DNA of 64,000 nt from Guyanagaster necrorhizus (taxonomy: Eukaryota; Basidiomycota; Agaricomycetes; Agaricales; Physalacriaceae): assembly GCF_019112545.1 (NCBI RefSeq), contig NW_025064929.1, positions 24,526 to 88,525 on the forward strand. Reading direction: 5' to 3'. Position numbers and translations under genes: made by a program. Below, piece after piece: positions 35,880 to 46,118 of the stretch. The notes beneath the pieces are model-generated. The model was not told the DNA's origin, ran no database searches, and saw only the letters and a list, made by a program, of their open reading frames with translations. Numbering within the stretch: the stretch's first letter is position 1; every line of letters starts with the position of its first letter.

Positions 35880-36600
35880 CCCCTTCTTCTTTGTAAAAAA
35901 GAAGGATGGAAAACTGTGACCCATTCAGGATTACTGAAAACTGAACAAAATGATCATCAAGAACTGATATCTACTCTTGCTGATATCAGAACTAATAGAC
36001 AAACTCCAAGGGATAAAATACTACATCAAGCTTGATGTTTGGTGGGGTTACAATAACATTCAGATCAAGGAAGAAGATGAGTGGAAGGTGGCCTTCAGAA
36101 CCAACCAGAGGTTGTTTAAACCTATAGTCATATTCTTCAGGCTCACAAACTTATCTGCAACCTTCCAATAGATGATGAATGACATATTCAAAGATCTCAT
36201 CACCACTGGAAAGGTCATGATATACTTGGATGATATACTAATTATGTCTAAGACCAAGGAGAAATACTGACAACTAGTACAACAAGTACCGACCCTCATG
36301 AGAAAGCACAAACTATTTCTCAAAGCAGAAAAATATGAGTTTGAGGTATTACAAATAGAGTATCTCAGAGTCATCATCAGCAAAGAGAGCATCCAAATGG
36401 ACCCAATCAAAGTAGCCAGGGTAGTAGAATGGCTGGAACTGATGAAGAAGAAAGAACCACAATCATTCCTAGGATTCACCAACTTCTACTGCCAGTTCAT
36501 CAGGGACTACAGTAAGGTCATTCAACTGATGACTCAATTGACTGAAAATGCCTCCTGGACATGGGGATCAAGTCAACAGGATGCCTTCAACAGCCTTAAA
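35880..36600 (+). pseudogene. E1 reverse transcriptase
   Basis: The blocks are in order: [11 protein letters not shown] with a stop at the expected Arg, KLDVWWGYNNIQIKEEDEW, FFRLTNLSATFQ, and the catalytic YLDD at 36223-36234 followed by ILIMS. The open piece 36298-36606 continues with RKHKLFLKAEKYEFEV. The active-site residues are intact. TGA stops at Arg positions mark CGA to TGA decay. Confidence 0.9.
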
Positions 36601-36639
36601 CAATGACTTGCAGAGGACATAGTGCTGGCAATACCAATG

Positions 36640-37014
36640 CAGAATGGAAAATTTCAGGTAGAAGTGGACTCAAGTGAGAGAGCCATTGGTGCCATCCTCT
36701 CACAAGAGCAAGATGGAAAATGGTGACTGGTAGCATTTCTCTCCAAGGCCTTGTCAGCCATGAAAAGGAACTATGAAATCTACAACAAAGAATTACTCAC
36801 CATCATGTTGGCCCTGGAGGAGTGGTGATATTACCTAATTGGCATGATCCAAACCTTCAAAATATGGATTGACTATCAGAACCTCAGGTATTTCCAACAG
36901 CCACAGAAGTTAAACTGATGACAGGCTCACTGGGTCACAGAACTGAGCCAGTACCTATACATGCTGCATTACAAGGCAGAAACAGCAAACAAGAAGACAG
37001 ACCTGCTTAGCTGG
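36640..37014 (+). pseudogene. E1 RNase H domain
   Basis: The frame reads FQVEVDSSERAIGAILSQEQ, a stop after DGKW, then LVAFLSKALSAMKRNYEIYN and KELLTIMLALEEW. It ends in LLSW at the B2 insertion. The acidic D of VEVDSS and the E of YNKELL are the expected catalytic acids. Confidence 0.8.
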
Positions 37015-38990
37015 TGATATGCCCTCTTCATGTTCAGGCATGTAAAATTGCAAAAATTGAGAATATATGGACTGTATTTCAGTTCAGTAAGTATGTAACT
37101 GGGAATAGAATAAGAGCACACAGAAATCTAGCCATCATGAGGCTAAACTGAAGTAACAAGGAGAAGAGTGCATGGCCTATAGCAAACTAATACCAGAGGG
37201 GTTAGACTGCATATGAGGTTCTAGCACTTAGCTCTAAATATGCCAATACTATTACAAGAGAGCATGCTAAAAATAAAAAGAATATGATCAAAATATGATT
37301 GGCAATCCTGATCACATTGATCAATGATGCACTGATGGAACATGCTTTAGAACAGAGAGCTGAGACCCAAAGAAAGGTATCTGAATAACTGGATGCTGAA
37401 CAGAGAAATAAAATGATGGCAACAAAGGAATAGATTGAGGAATACTACTCTCAAAGATGAATAGCACATGTACTGCTCAGAGACTTGCATGTATACTTAC
37501 AATGCCTTAGCATGCTTAGCACAGTGAGGGACTCTGCATCATACTGAGGTATGACACATACTATATTAGGTAAGTTAATTAATGCATATTGGGCTAAAAG
37601 CAGTGCATTTTATGAGCCAGAGGGAATGTTAAAATACTGAAAAAGAGAATATAACTATTGTGGCTGACTTCAGACATGAGAGATAACTCCAAAGGTCCAG
37701 AATAGTTTACCACTGTCAGGGGTGTGTCACTGAGGAAATAAGAAAGTGAGCAGACCTGGCTAGGCCAGCTAGCTGAGGTCAGCTAGTGAGAAGACATTGC
37801 ACAGTCATGGCCTGAAAGAGAATAAGCACAGCAACTGTGATATGCATGTGAATAATACCTGCAGGATCTGGTACAGAGTCCCATGCTTTGAAGATACCAT
37901 AGTAGGATTGTATTAGTAAGTAACATAGTAGAGTATTTAAATACCACATTGTATGAGTAGAGAGGAAGTTTCCAACCCTCACAGTTGCAGTGTATTGGAC
38001 ACAGAAAGCCTTGCACTCTAGCTCTGGGTTTGTGTTTATAACTTTGGGCAAGAAAATAAACATATTATTGAACACCCTTGAGAGAGCTGTGAGAACTAAG
38101 TGAGACATCAAAGCTTGTGAAAGACTTGAGCCCAGTTTGATAAGAGGTTTTGGATTGTGCTCTAACCTGAGAATAAGAGAGCAGTGTCTGAAGGGCATTA
38201 TCTTGAGTTTTTAAGGTATTTGTGATGCATGGTGCTACAGATGGCAGAGGTTCAAACCCTTTGGTCTGTTGGATGGTGTTTAATTGTGTTTTGTGTCTCT
38301 GAATCACATAGTTTTGAATCCTATGGGTCTACAATTGGTTTGGAAGCTTGTGAACAGAGATCTGTGCTCTTAGGCACTTGTGGATGTGTTTGTGATTGGT
38401 TTTTTTGCTTAGAGTGTGAAGCTTTGAGTCATGTACTGTGTGTGTTAAGGATTTTGAGTTGATCTGAGCTGTGCTTAGGACTTTTTGGAGAGTTTTGTGA
38501 GAGTGTTTCAACATATTGTATTGAGCTGCAGTACCCTTTGTCTTGAGGCCCAGAAACACCTGTTGCCACCTCCTGTTCTGATAAAATGAAAAGCTTTGAG
38601 ACTTAGAGAGACCTTAGACTGTTGTAAGCATGCTATTACTGTTTGCATGCTGTGATCTCATTGAAGAAGACAATTATATTTGTTAAATACTACTTTTATT
38701 GCATTATAATCCCTCCACAAACTAAGAGTTTTGTGTGTGTGTGTGTTAGTGTGAGTGTGGTCAGTGGATAACACTCTGCTGTATCTGTTTTCACATTGTG
38801 CATACTCAGATCCTCTTCAGCACACTGTGATCTCATTGAAGAGGATAATTATATTTGTTGATTACTACTTTTATTGCATTATAATCCCCCCACAAACTAA
38901 GAGTTTTATGTGTGTGTTGGTGTGAGTGTGATTGGTGGATAATGCTCTGCTCTACCTGTTTTCACCTTGCACATGCTCAGATCCTCTTCA
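37015..38990 (+). repeat. B2: TG...CA repeat in E1, with terminal duplication
   Basis: It is 1976 bases, running TGATATGCCC to CCTCTTCA. The target duplication is CTGG (37011-37014) and CCAG (38991-38994), which resolve to an original CCGG by CpG decay in opposite directions. It splits the LSRRADH-type segment after RNase H. The extra length comes from a tandem duplication of about 170 bases at 38651-38990. Confidence 0.85.
38651..38990 (+). repeat. 175-bp tandem duplication at the end of B2
   Basis: The unit beginning TGTGATCTCATTGAAGA recurs 175 bases later at 38826, and both units end in CCTCTTCA. The other B copies have a single unit. Confidence 0.8.
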
Positions 38991-39988
38991 CCAGAGAGCT
39001 GATCACAACCAGGGAGGAAGCAATAATGAGAGGGTGATATTGCTCAGGCCAGAACACTTCTAGGCAATGATCATGCCCACCAAGGAGGAGATCCATAAGC
39101 ACATCAAGAGCATGACTTGGAACATCAGCAAGTGGAATCAGCAAGTGGCACTATACTTAAATCATGAGCAAGACATGATGAGGGAGGAAGAGATAATCTG
39201 ATATAACAGACAAATCTATATACTCTGAGATCAAATGCTGTGGAGCAAGATTATTGCCATGTGCCATGACCATGCAACTGCCAGGCATCCAGGAATTGCT
39301 AAGACCAAGGAATTAGTCTTACAAGAATACTGGTGGCCCAAAATAGAGATAGATATAGAACAATACATCAAAGCCTGTGATGTATACCAATGGGGAAAGG
39401 CATTGACTCAGGCATGGGCAGCTCCACTTCATCCTAATGAAGTACTGAACATATCATGGATCTACATCTCCATCAATATAATCACTGGATTGCCAGAAAG
39501 TAATGGCTATGATGCAATACTCATCATAGTTGACTGGTTCTTGAAGGCAATAATACCAATTGCCTGTTCAACAGAACTGACATTGAAAGGGTGGGCCAAG
39601 ATACTGCATGATGAAGTATACACCAAATATGGGATGTCTCAGATCATTATTTTGGATTGGAGACCACAATTCATCTCTAAATTCTTGGATGACCTGTACC
39701 AATTACTGAACATCAAATGAAATGCTTCCACAGCATACCATCCACAGATAGACAGACAGACAGACAGAAAGAGCAAATCAAGAAGTCAAAAAGTATCTTT
39801 GACTTTTTATCAACTATTAGCAAGATGACTGGATGGAATGGCTAGCCCTCACTGCATTTCAACATGATAATCATATTCACTCAGCAATGGGTAAATTACT
39901 GTTCTTCATGAATTATAGTCATCACCCTAACATCACCCACAATACCTGAACTCATATGACCACACCAGCTTTCTCAGACTTTGTTGAC
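38991..39988 (+). pseudogene. E1 integrase, N-terminal and core part
   Basis: The open piece 39235-39720 reads CHDHATARHPGIAKTKELVL, then YWWPKIEIDIEQYIKACDVY, where the second Cys of the H2C2 finger is Tyr. Then come YISINIITGLPESNGYDAIL and GMSQIIILDWRPQFISKFLD, which carries the second catalytic Asp. After a TGA at the Arg of NIKR a short GACA repeat (39749-39770) is seen. E2 (39989) interrupts the remainder, which resumes at 54902. Confidence 0.8.
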
Positions 39989-40449
39989 TGTTATGATTTT
40001 TCTATTCTTTTCCTTGACTTAACCCCTATTTATACTTAGTCAGAGTGCTAACACAAGTGCTTGAAACCATGAGATGAGGCTTAGTCATCATAACTAGCTG
40101 AGTTGGTCATTGTCTTTGGATGCAACAGTGTTGCCTGATAATGCACAATCATTCTTTTATGTATGATAACAACACCCTAGGACAATGGGCACAAAGGATC
40201 CAGAAACACATAATTGGCCATAGTATTATTAGCAGACCTTGTACAGTATTTAAAACCACTCACTCTTGCTGGTAATCCCCAGCTTTGAGCTAAAGTTTAT
40301 TATCACATCATCTATTCTCAAGCCAATCCTAAAAGACCTTGGTGCACCCTGATTACTATCACAACAAGTGAACTCTGATGTTTCACTCAAAGTGCAAAGT
40401 GATGTTAGTTTATCACATAGTTATAGTCACATGCAACTTGAGTCTAACA
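39989..40449 (+). repeat. E2 5' LTR
   Basis: It runs TGTTATGATT to GAGTCTAACA. A TATTTAAAA box is at 40247-40255, and the self-priming site AGCTTTGAGCTAA is at 40281-40293. Differences from the 3' LTR are largely CA against TG at the same position. Confidence 0.92.
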
Positions 40450-40450
40450 A

Positions 40451-40463
40451 TTAGCTCAAAGCT
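40451..40463 (+). other. E2 primer-binding site, exact complement of an LTR site
   Basis: TTAGCTCAAAGCT is the perfect 13-nt reverse complement of 40281-40293, which lies 34 bases after the start of the TATA box. This is the geometry of Tf1 self-priming, where the 5' end of the transcript folds back to prime. Confidence 0.75.
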
Positions 40464-40689
40464 GTACCTTCTCTTTTCTCATGCACTATTAGCAGAGAAA
40501 ACTAAATGCCCTCAGTTACATTATCAGACCTGAACTTTGACTGAGAGTTCTTCAAACTTCTTTCTTCCATCATCAGAATGCTGTTAGGTTTATTAGTGAT
40601 TATTCAGCTGTGCAGGGGACATCACCCAATTACCATCTGAGCAATCCAACACTACAATGAGTTTCAACACATCCAACAGATCCTATGAA

Positions 40690-41309
40690 ATGTAACCCCT
40701 GACCTTCCCCTCTATGACATCCCTGACTCTAGATGAATGTCCCACCAGCCTCCAATCAGCCCCTTACCAGAAGCTGGATCTAACAGCATGCATCAGGAGT
40801 GTGATCAAGAAGAAGAAGGACACCAATAACCCCTCTGACCAACTAGCAGAAACCACAATGATCATCTCACAGGATTCAGAAACCCTTAGCAGTGAATCTC
40901 CACCTCTGACCATAAGGATGAGGACATCCTGGAGGACTTCTTTCAGCAGTCTCTCTCCTCTGACCATTCTAGGACCTCTCAAACCCCTGGAATTGGTAAC
41001 CATGTCAAAAATTCCCTCAGTCCCTCTAGGATGGCTGCAGAACCCTACTGTGCACCACCTCAAAGCCAGTCTCACAGCCCTGCCCCCTCCAACTACCACT
41101 TGGTCAAAACCAGTGGTAGGCTGGAGAGGTCACCTTTGGACCAGCTCAATGATGAGCACTGGATCAGGGAAAGTTGAAATGAAATCATTCACCAACTCTT
41201 CCCTGCATGGAACCTTGACATCCCTTTCAACTATGATGAGGCTCTCTGACAAGAAGAGCAGAGACAGTGGACCATTCCCCAGCCACTCTGAAGTGAGCTT
41301 GAGGAGTGC
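40690..41309 (+). pseudogene. E2 Gag N-terminal extension, first part
   Basis: The open stretch 40714-41469 has 251 codons but runs on into B3. Its start MTSLTLDECPTSLQ, then KKKKDTNNPSDQLAETT, resembles the starts in the other elements. Another frame carries the conserved DEDILEDFFQQSLSSDHS and IGNHV motif (40910-41010), so the real frame shifts or has decayed here. It is cut by B3 at 41310. Confidence 0.65.
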
Positions 41310-43111
41310 TGAAGAGGATCTGAGCATGCACAATGTGAAAACAGATACAGCAGGGTATTATCCACTGACCACACTCACACCAACACACACACACAAAACT
41401 CTGAGTTCATGGAGGGATTATAATGCAATAAAAGTAGTATTTAACAAATATAATTGTCTTCTCCAATGAGATCACAGCATGTGAACAGTAATAGCATGCT
41501 TACAACAGTCTAAGGTCTCTCTAAGCCTCAAAGCTTTTTGTTTTATCAAAACAAGAGGTGGCAACTGGTGTTGCTGGGCCTCAAGGCAAAGGGTACTGCA
41601 GCTCAATACAATATGTTGAAACACTCTCACAAAACTCTCCAAATGATCCCAAGCACAGCTCAGATCATCTCAAAATCTCTAACACACATAATACACAACT
41701 CAAAGCTTCATGCTCTAAGCAAAAACCAAGCACAAACACATTTACAAGTGCCAAAAAGCACAGATCTCTGTTCACAAGCTTCCAAACTGATCATAGACCC
41801 ACAGAATTCAAATCTATGCAATCCAGAGACACAAAACACAATAAAACCCTGTCCAACAGACCAAAGGGTTTGAACCTCTGCCACCTGTAGTGCTGCATGT
41901 CACAATTACCTCAAAAACTCAAGATGATGCTCTTTAGACACCACTCTCTTATTCTCAGGTTAGAGCACAATCCAAAACCTCTTATCAAACTAAGCCTAAG
42001 TCCTTTGTGAGCTTCAATGCCTTGCTTAGTGCTCACAGCTCTCTCAAGGATATTCAATAATAAGTTGATTCTCTTGCCTGAAGTTACTAACATAAACCCA
42101 GAGCTAGAGTGCAAGGCTTTCTGTGTCCAATACACCACAACTGTAGGGGTTGGAAACTTCCTCTCTACTCATACAATACCATATTTAAATACTCTACTAG
42201 AATACTTACTAATACAATCCTACTATAGTATCTTCAAAGTGTGAGACTCCATGCTGGATTCTGCAGATATTATTCATGTGCATATTGCAGTTGCCATGCT
42301 TATTCTCTTCCAGGCCAGGACTGCACAATGCTTTCTTGCTAGCTGATCTTGGCCAGCTGGCCTAGCCCAGTCTGCTCACTTTCTTTTTGTCTCAGTGACA
42401 CACCCCTGACAGCAGTAAACTGTTCTGGACCCCTGGAGTTATCTCTCATGTCTGGAGTCAGCCACAATAGTTATGTTCTCTTCTCCAGTGTTTCAACATT
42501 CCCTCCAGCTCATAAATTGCACTACTTCTGGCCTGACATGCATTAATTAACCTATTCAATATGGTATGTGTTATACTGCAGTATGATGCAGACTCCCTTG
42601 CTATGTTAAGCATGCTAAGACATGGTAAGTATGCATGCAAGTCTCTGAGTAGTACATGTGCTATTCATCTTTGAGAGTAGTATTCCTCAATCTATTCCTT
42701 TGTTGCCATCATTTTATTTCTCTGTTCAGCATCTAGTTATTCAGATATCTTTCTTTGGGTCTCAGCTCTCTGTTCTAAAGCATGTTCCATCAGTGCATCA
42801 TTGATCAATGTGATCAGGATTGCCAATCATATTTCGATTGTAGTCTTTTTATTTTTAGCATATTCTCTTATAATAGTATTGGCACATTTAGGGCTAAGTG
42901 CTGGGACCTCACATGCAGCCTAACCCCTCTGGTATTAGTCTGTTACTAGGCCATGCACTCTGCTCCTTGTTACTTCAGTTTAGCATTATGATAGCTAGGT
43001 TTCTGTGCACTCTAGTCCTATTTTCTGTTACATGCTTACTGGACTGAAATACAGTCCATATATTTGCAATTTTTGCAATTTTACATGCCTGAACATGGAG
43101 AGGGCATGTCA
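41310..43111 (-). repeat. B3: TG...CA repeat in E2 Gag
   Basis: It is 1802 bases in inverted orientation, running TGAAGAGG to GGCATGTCA on the plus strand. The target duplication is GTGC (41306-41309) and GCAC (43112-43115), which fit an original GCGC decayed to TG on one side and CA on the other. No internal gene is recognised. Confidence 0.88.
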
Positions 43112-43115
43112 GCAC

Positions 43116-44570
43116 CTCATCCTTGAGAGCCAGACAAGGAGGGCTGCTGAGCATGACAGGGAGCATAGGGAAGAACAGTGAGCCACTGAGAGGGCTCAAC
43201 TGGAGAGAGCTAACATCTCCAACTGGTATGAAATCCAGCCCAAGGTCACATCCATACTTGTGCCAGTCCATACTGATCAATCCCTCTCAACCCCCATATT
43301 TCGAAAACCCAGCACTGAGTCTGACCCCTGGGATAAAGCCTGCTGGAGAAATGAAACCCTTGCAGCTGGTGGGAGAATTAGCAAGTCTTCTCTGTGCCCC
43401 TCAATCCTATAATATCCCCCTCCCTGAAGAACCCCTAGCACCAATACCACATTTGGGGATGATGAGTCCATCCTTGGACACTATGGATTATAAGTCCCTG
43501 GCACCACTCACATCTCTGCTCAAGCTCTCCAAGGATTCCTCAGAAGTCAGGTGGTCAGGCAGCTCCTCAACAACAGATACCAAAGAAACATCCAGCTCTA
43601 TTGTGAGTGAGTGGAGATGGCAAGAGTGACAGGAGGCAATTGGTATGACTCCAATATCAGAAGTCAGCCCACTGCCACCTACTATGATGCATCAGACCTT
43701 TCAGGCCCCACAGCTGGATCTAGTATCCAGCCAGAACAGCGGATCAATGGCATGACTGCAAGGGGATGAGGAGAGTTTTTATGACCTGCCTGCTGCTTTC
43801 CTCCTCAGAGAAGAGGGCATTGAGGGCAAGGACAATGAGGAAACTGAAAGCAGCAACCCTCCTTATGCTGGCAGAGAACTTGCATACATATTCCAGAAAG
43901 ATACTGATAAAGAAGGATTGGAGCAAGCAATACAGGAGGCAAGGGTACAGGAGTACCAAGAGTTCTATTTGCAGGAAGTCAACTTTTTATAGCATGATGC
44001 TATCTGGGTAGCATTGTAACTAGGACAATTATATCTTCATTCCACTCCTAACAAAAGAACAGAAATTCTGAGACATGCAGCCACTGACTACACAGCTATA
44101 CAATACAACAAGAACCACTCTGAAGACCAGATTTGAAGACTGCCAGCATACCAGATGCTGGAGTCCATCTGACCAATGCTACAATCACCATCTATTACCC
44201 TAAAATGAGCTGTATACATGACCCCATTCATATGAAGTATGTTCTTATACTCTGCCCCCTTGTCCTGATCAATGGCATCCAGTTGTCATGATCCTGACCA
44301 CAACCCAAGGAGGTGCTGACCTCCTACCAAAACTCTTAGACTGGCAAGAGGAGCCAAATACTAGAGGCTCAACCTCCACCTGATGAAGCAAGTGGAAGTG
44401 AAACTGAGAAGAAGCCAATCAGGGATGACCCTGAAGTCATATAGCTAGGATTCACCATCTAGAATGGTGTCATAGTCTGAAAAGAGAAACTACCATGAGA
44501 AAGCCCTGTTGTGGATGACAATTCACTCTATTCATTCCCTGGGCCATCACAGAAGTGGCATTGGCCACCC
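43116..44570 (+). pseudogene. E2 Gag N-terminal extension, second part
   Basis: The extension resumes after B3. The open piece 43123-43629 (168 codons) is Ser/Pro/Leu rich. An acidic stretch follows near 43790-43990. No domain is recognised. It leads into the capsid at 44577. Confidence 0.6.
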
Positions 44571-44576
44571 TTTTCA

Positions 44577-45180
44577 GAATGGTCCAATCCAATGGCTGCA
44601 CTGCCTCATGATGTAGTGGTATTGTAGTGTTGACCAGATCTTCTGCAAAAACCCTGCCCCTTCAAAAGTGCATCCAACAACATTGACAGATTCCTTGTGG
44701 ACTGTGAACAGTACTTTGAGGTCTACATTGGATACCTGAGGACTGACATGAATAAGGTCATCTTTGCTGCTTCTTACCTCAAAGAAAAAGCAAAAACCTG
44801 ATGGATCCTCATCTCTCCAAACTTCCAATCATCAACTTGGGAGCACTACCAATACCTCTCATAGCCTGTCTTCAAACAGATGCTCCATGACAAATTCATT
44901 GATCCAGCAGTACAGGAGATACATAAACAAAAGATCAAAGAATACAAGATGAATGACAAAGTGACAATAGACTATTTTGATGAGCTAGAAGGATTGGCTA
45001 AGCTCACCAGAATAAGAGCCAACACTGCAAATGATGGAAGAATGGTTGAGGCCCTCAAGTGAGAAGTCTTCTTCTCTTACATCATGATGATCTCTGTGAT
45101 CAGCATCTGAACCCTCATGCTAAACAGCTATGATGAGTGAAAGGAATGAATCATCAAGATGTATAAGGAGTGACAAAGGC
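44577..45180 (+). pseudogene. E2 Gag capsid domain
   Basis: Pieces read ASNNIDRFLVDCEQYFEVYI, then GYLRTDMNKVIFAASYLKEK and FIDPAVQEIHKQKIKEYKMN, then DYFDELEGLAKLTRI. It has the same order as E1 and is interrupted by a few stops (TGA and TAG at Arg, Trp or Gln positions). Confidence 0.8.
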
Positions 45181-45221
45181 AGAAAGCAGAATCCATGACA
45201 CTATAAGACTATACAAAGAAG

Positions 45222-45542
45222 TTGACACTGCCAACCCTGAACAAATCAGGGACAACTGCCAGAAAATCATCAGAACCCTCTATGGCCTCCAATTACAGCA
45301 TGCAAAAGACCAGGATGGGAACAACTTACACAGGAGCAGGAAAACCAATGGATATAGATCGGATGAAGAAGGAAGGCAAGTGCTTCAACTGTGGACAGAA
45401 GGGCCACATAGTAAAGGACTGCCTGAAAAAGAAGAAAACCCAAGAAGACATCAGAGCACAGATCACTGACTTACAAAAGGAAGAAGAAGAACTCAGTGAG
45501 GAAACCAAGATGGAGGAGGTAAAAGACATGGCCAGCCAGTGA
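45222..45542 (+). pseudogene. E2 nucleocapsid zinc knuckle and linker
   Basis: The open stretch has 106 codons with CFNCGQKGHIVKDCLKKKK (CX2CX4HX4C), then an acidic helix-like tail ending at 45542. The ligands are intact. Confidence 0.88.
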
Positions 45543-46009
45543 GCAATTTCACTGAGCTGGCCAAAAAACTTTATAGTATGCAATTTCCAGCCACTAGCCA
45601 GACTGATAGTATTTCTGTAGTTACTCCTATGCCTACCTCTATCACACATTCAAATATACCCCAGACTTCTACTCCACACACTAATAAATCACTAAGAAAG
45701 ACTCAAGCACCTATGGGCTGAACAGGAGCAGCAAGCTCCACTATCTGGCTCAAACCATTCAACACTGAATGGACCTGGAGAGCCATTAGAGATGCCAGAG
45801 ATGGGACAGCAGCAAAAGCCATACTCAAGAATTAGGCTCACCAGACCTGTGTTGAAGAAGTCACCAATGGGATGATAGAAGAAATAAAGAAAGCAGAATG
45901 AGAACAAGCTCTGGAATGGCTTAATGAACTCCACAGGCCATAAAAATTCATCTGATGATCCAAAACTCCTAGACAAGATCTACTTGCTAAAGCTCAAGTC
46001 AAGACTCTC

Positions 46010-46118
46010 ACATCTCGATCAACCTATGCAGTAACCACCCTGATCAACAGTGGCTGCATAGGAAGTTTGATCAATTGTGCTCTTGTCAACAAGCATGACC
46101 TCCCAACATGAGCCACAG
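46010..46118 (+). pseudogene. E2 protease, first part
   Basis: The frame reads TTLINSGCIGSLINCALVNK. The catalytic Asp is Asn: ATC-GAC has become ATC-AAC, a CpG to CpA change. The B4 repeat begins at 46119, and the domain resumes at 49313. Confidence 0.8.

Noticed and set aside
39749..39770. GACA microsatellite
   Set aside because: This is a short run inside decayed E1 integrase, where E2 has the DGQAEQ-type coding sequence. It is a local expansion with no sign of function.
40714..41469. 251-codon open frame as an intact gene
   Set aside because: It starts in the E2 Gag extension and ends inside the inserted B3 repeat, so the last part is read-through of an unrelated sequence.
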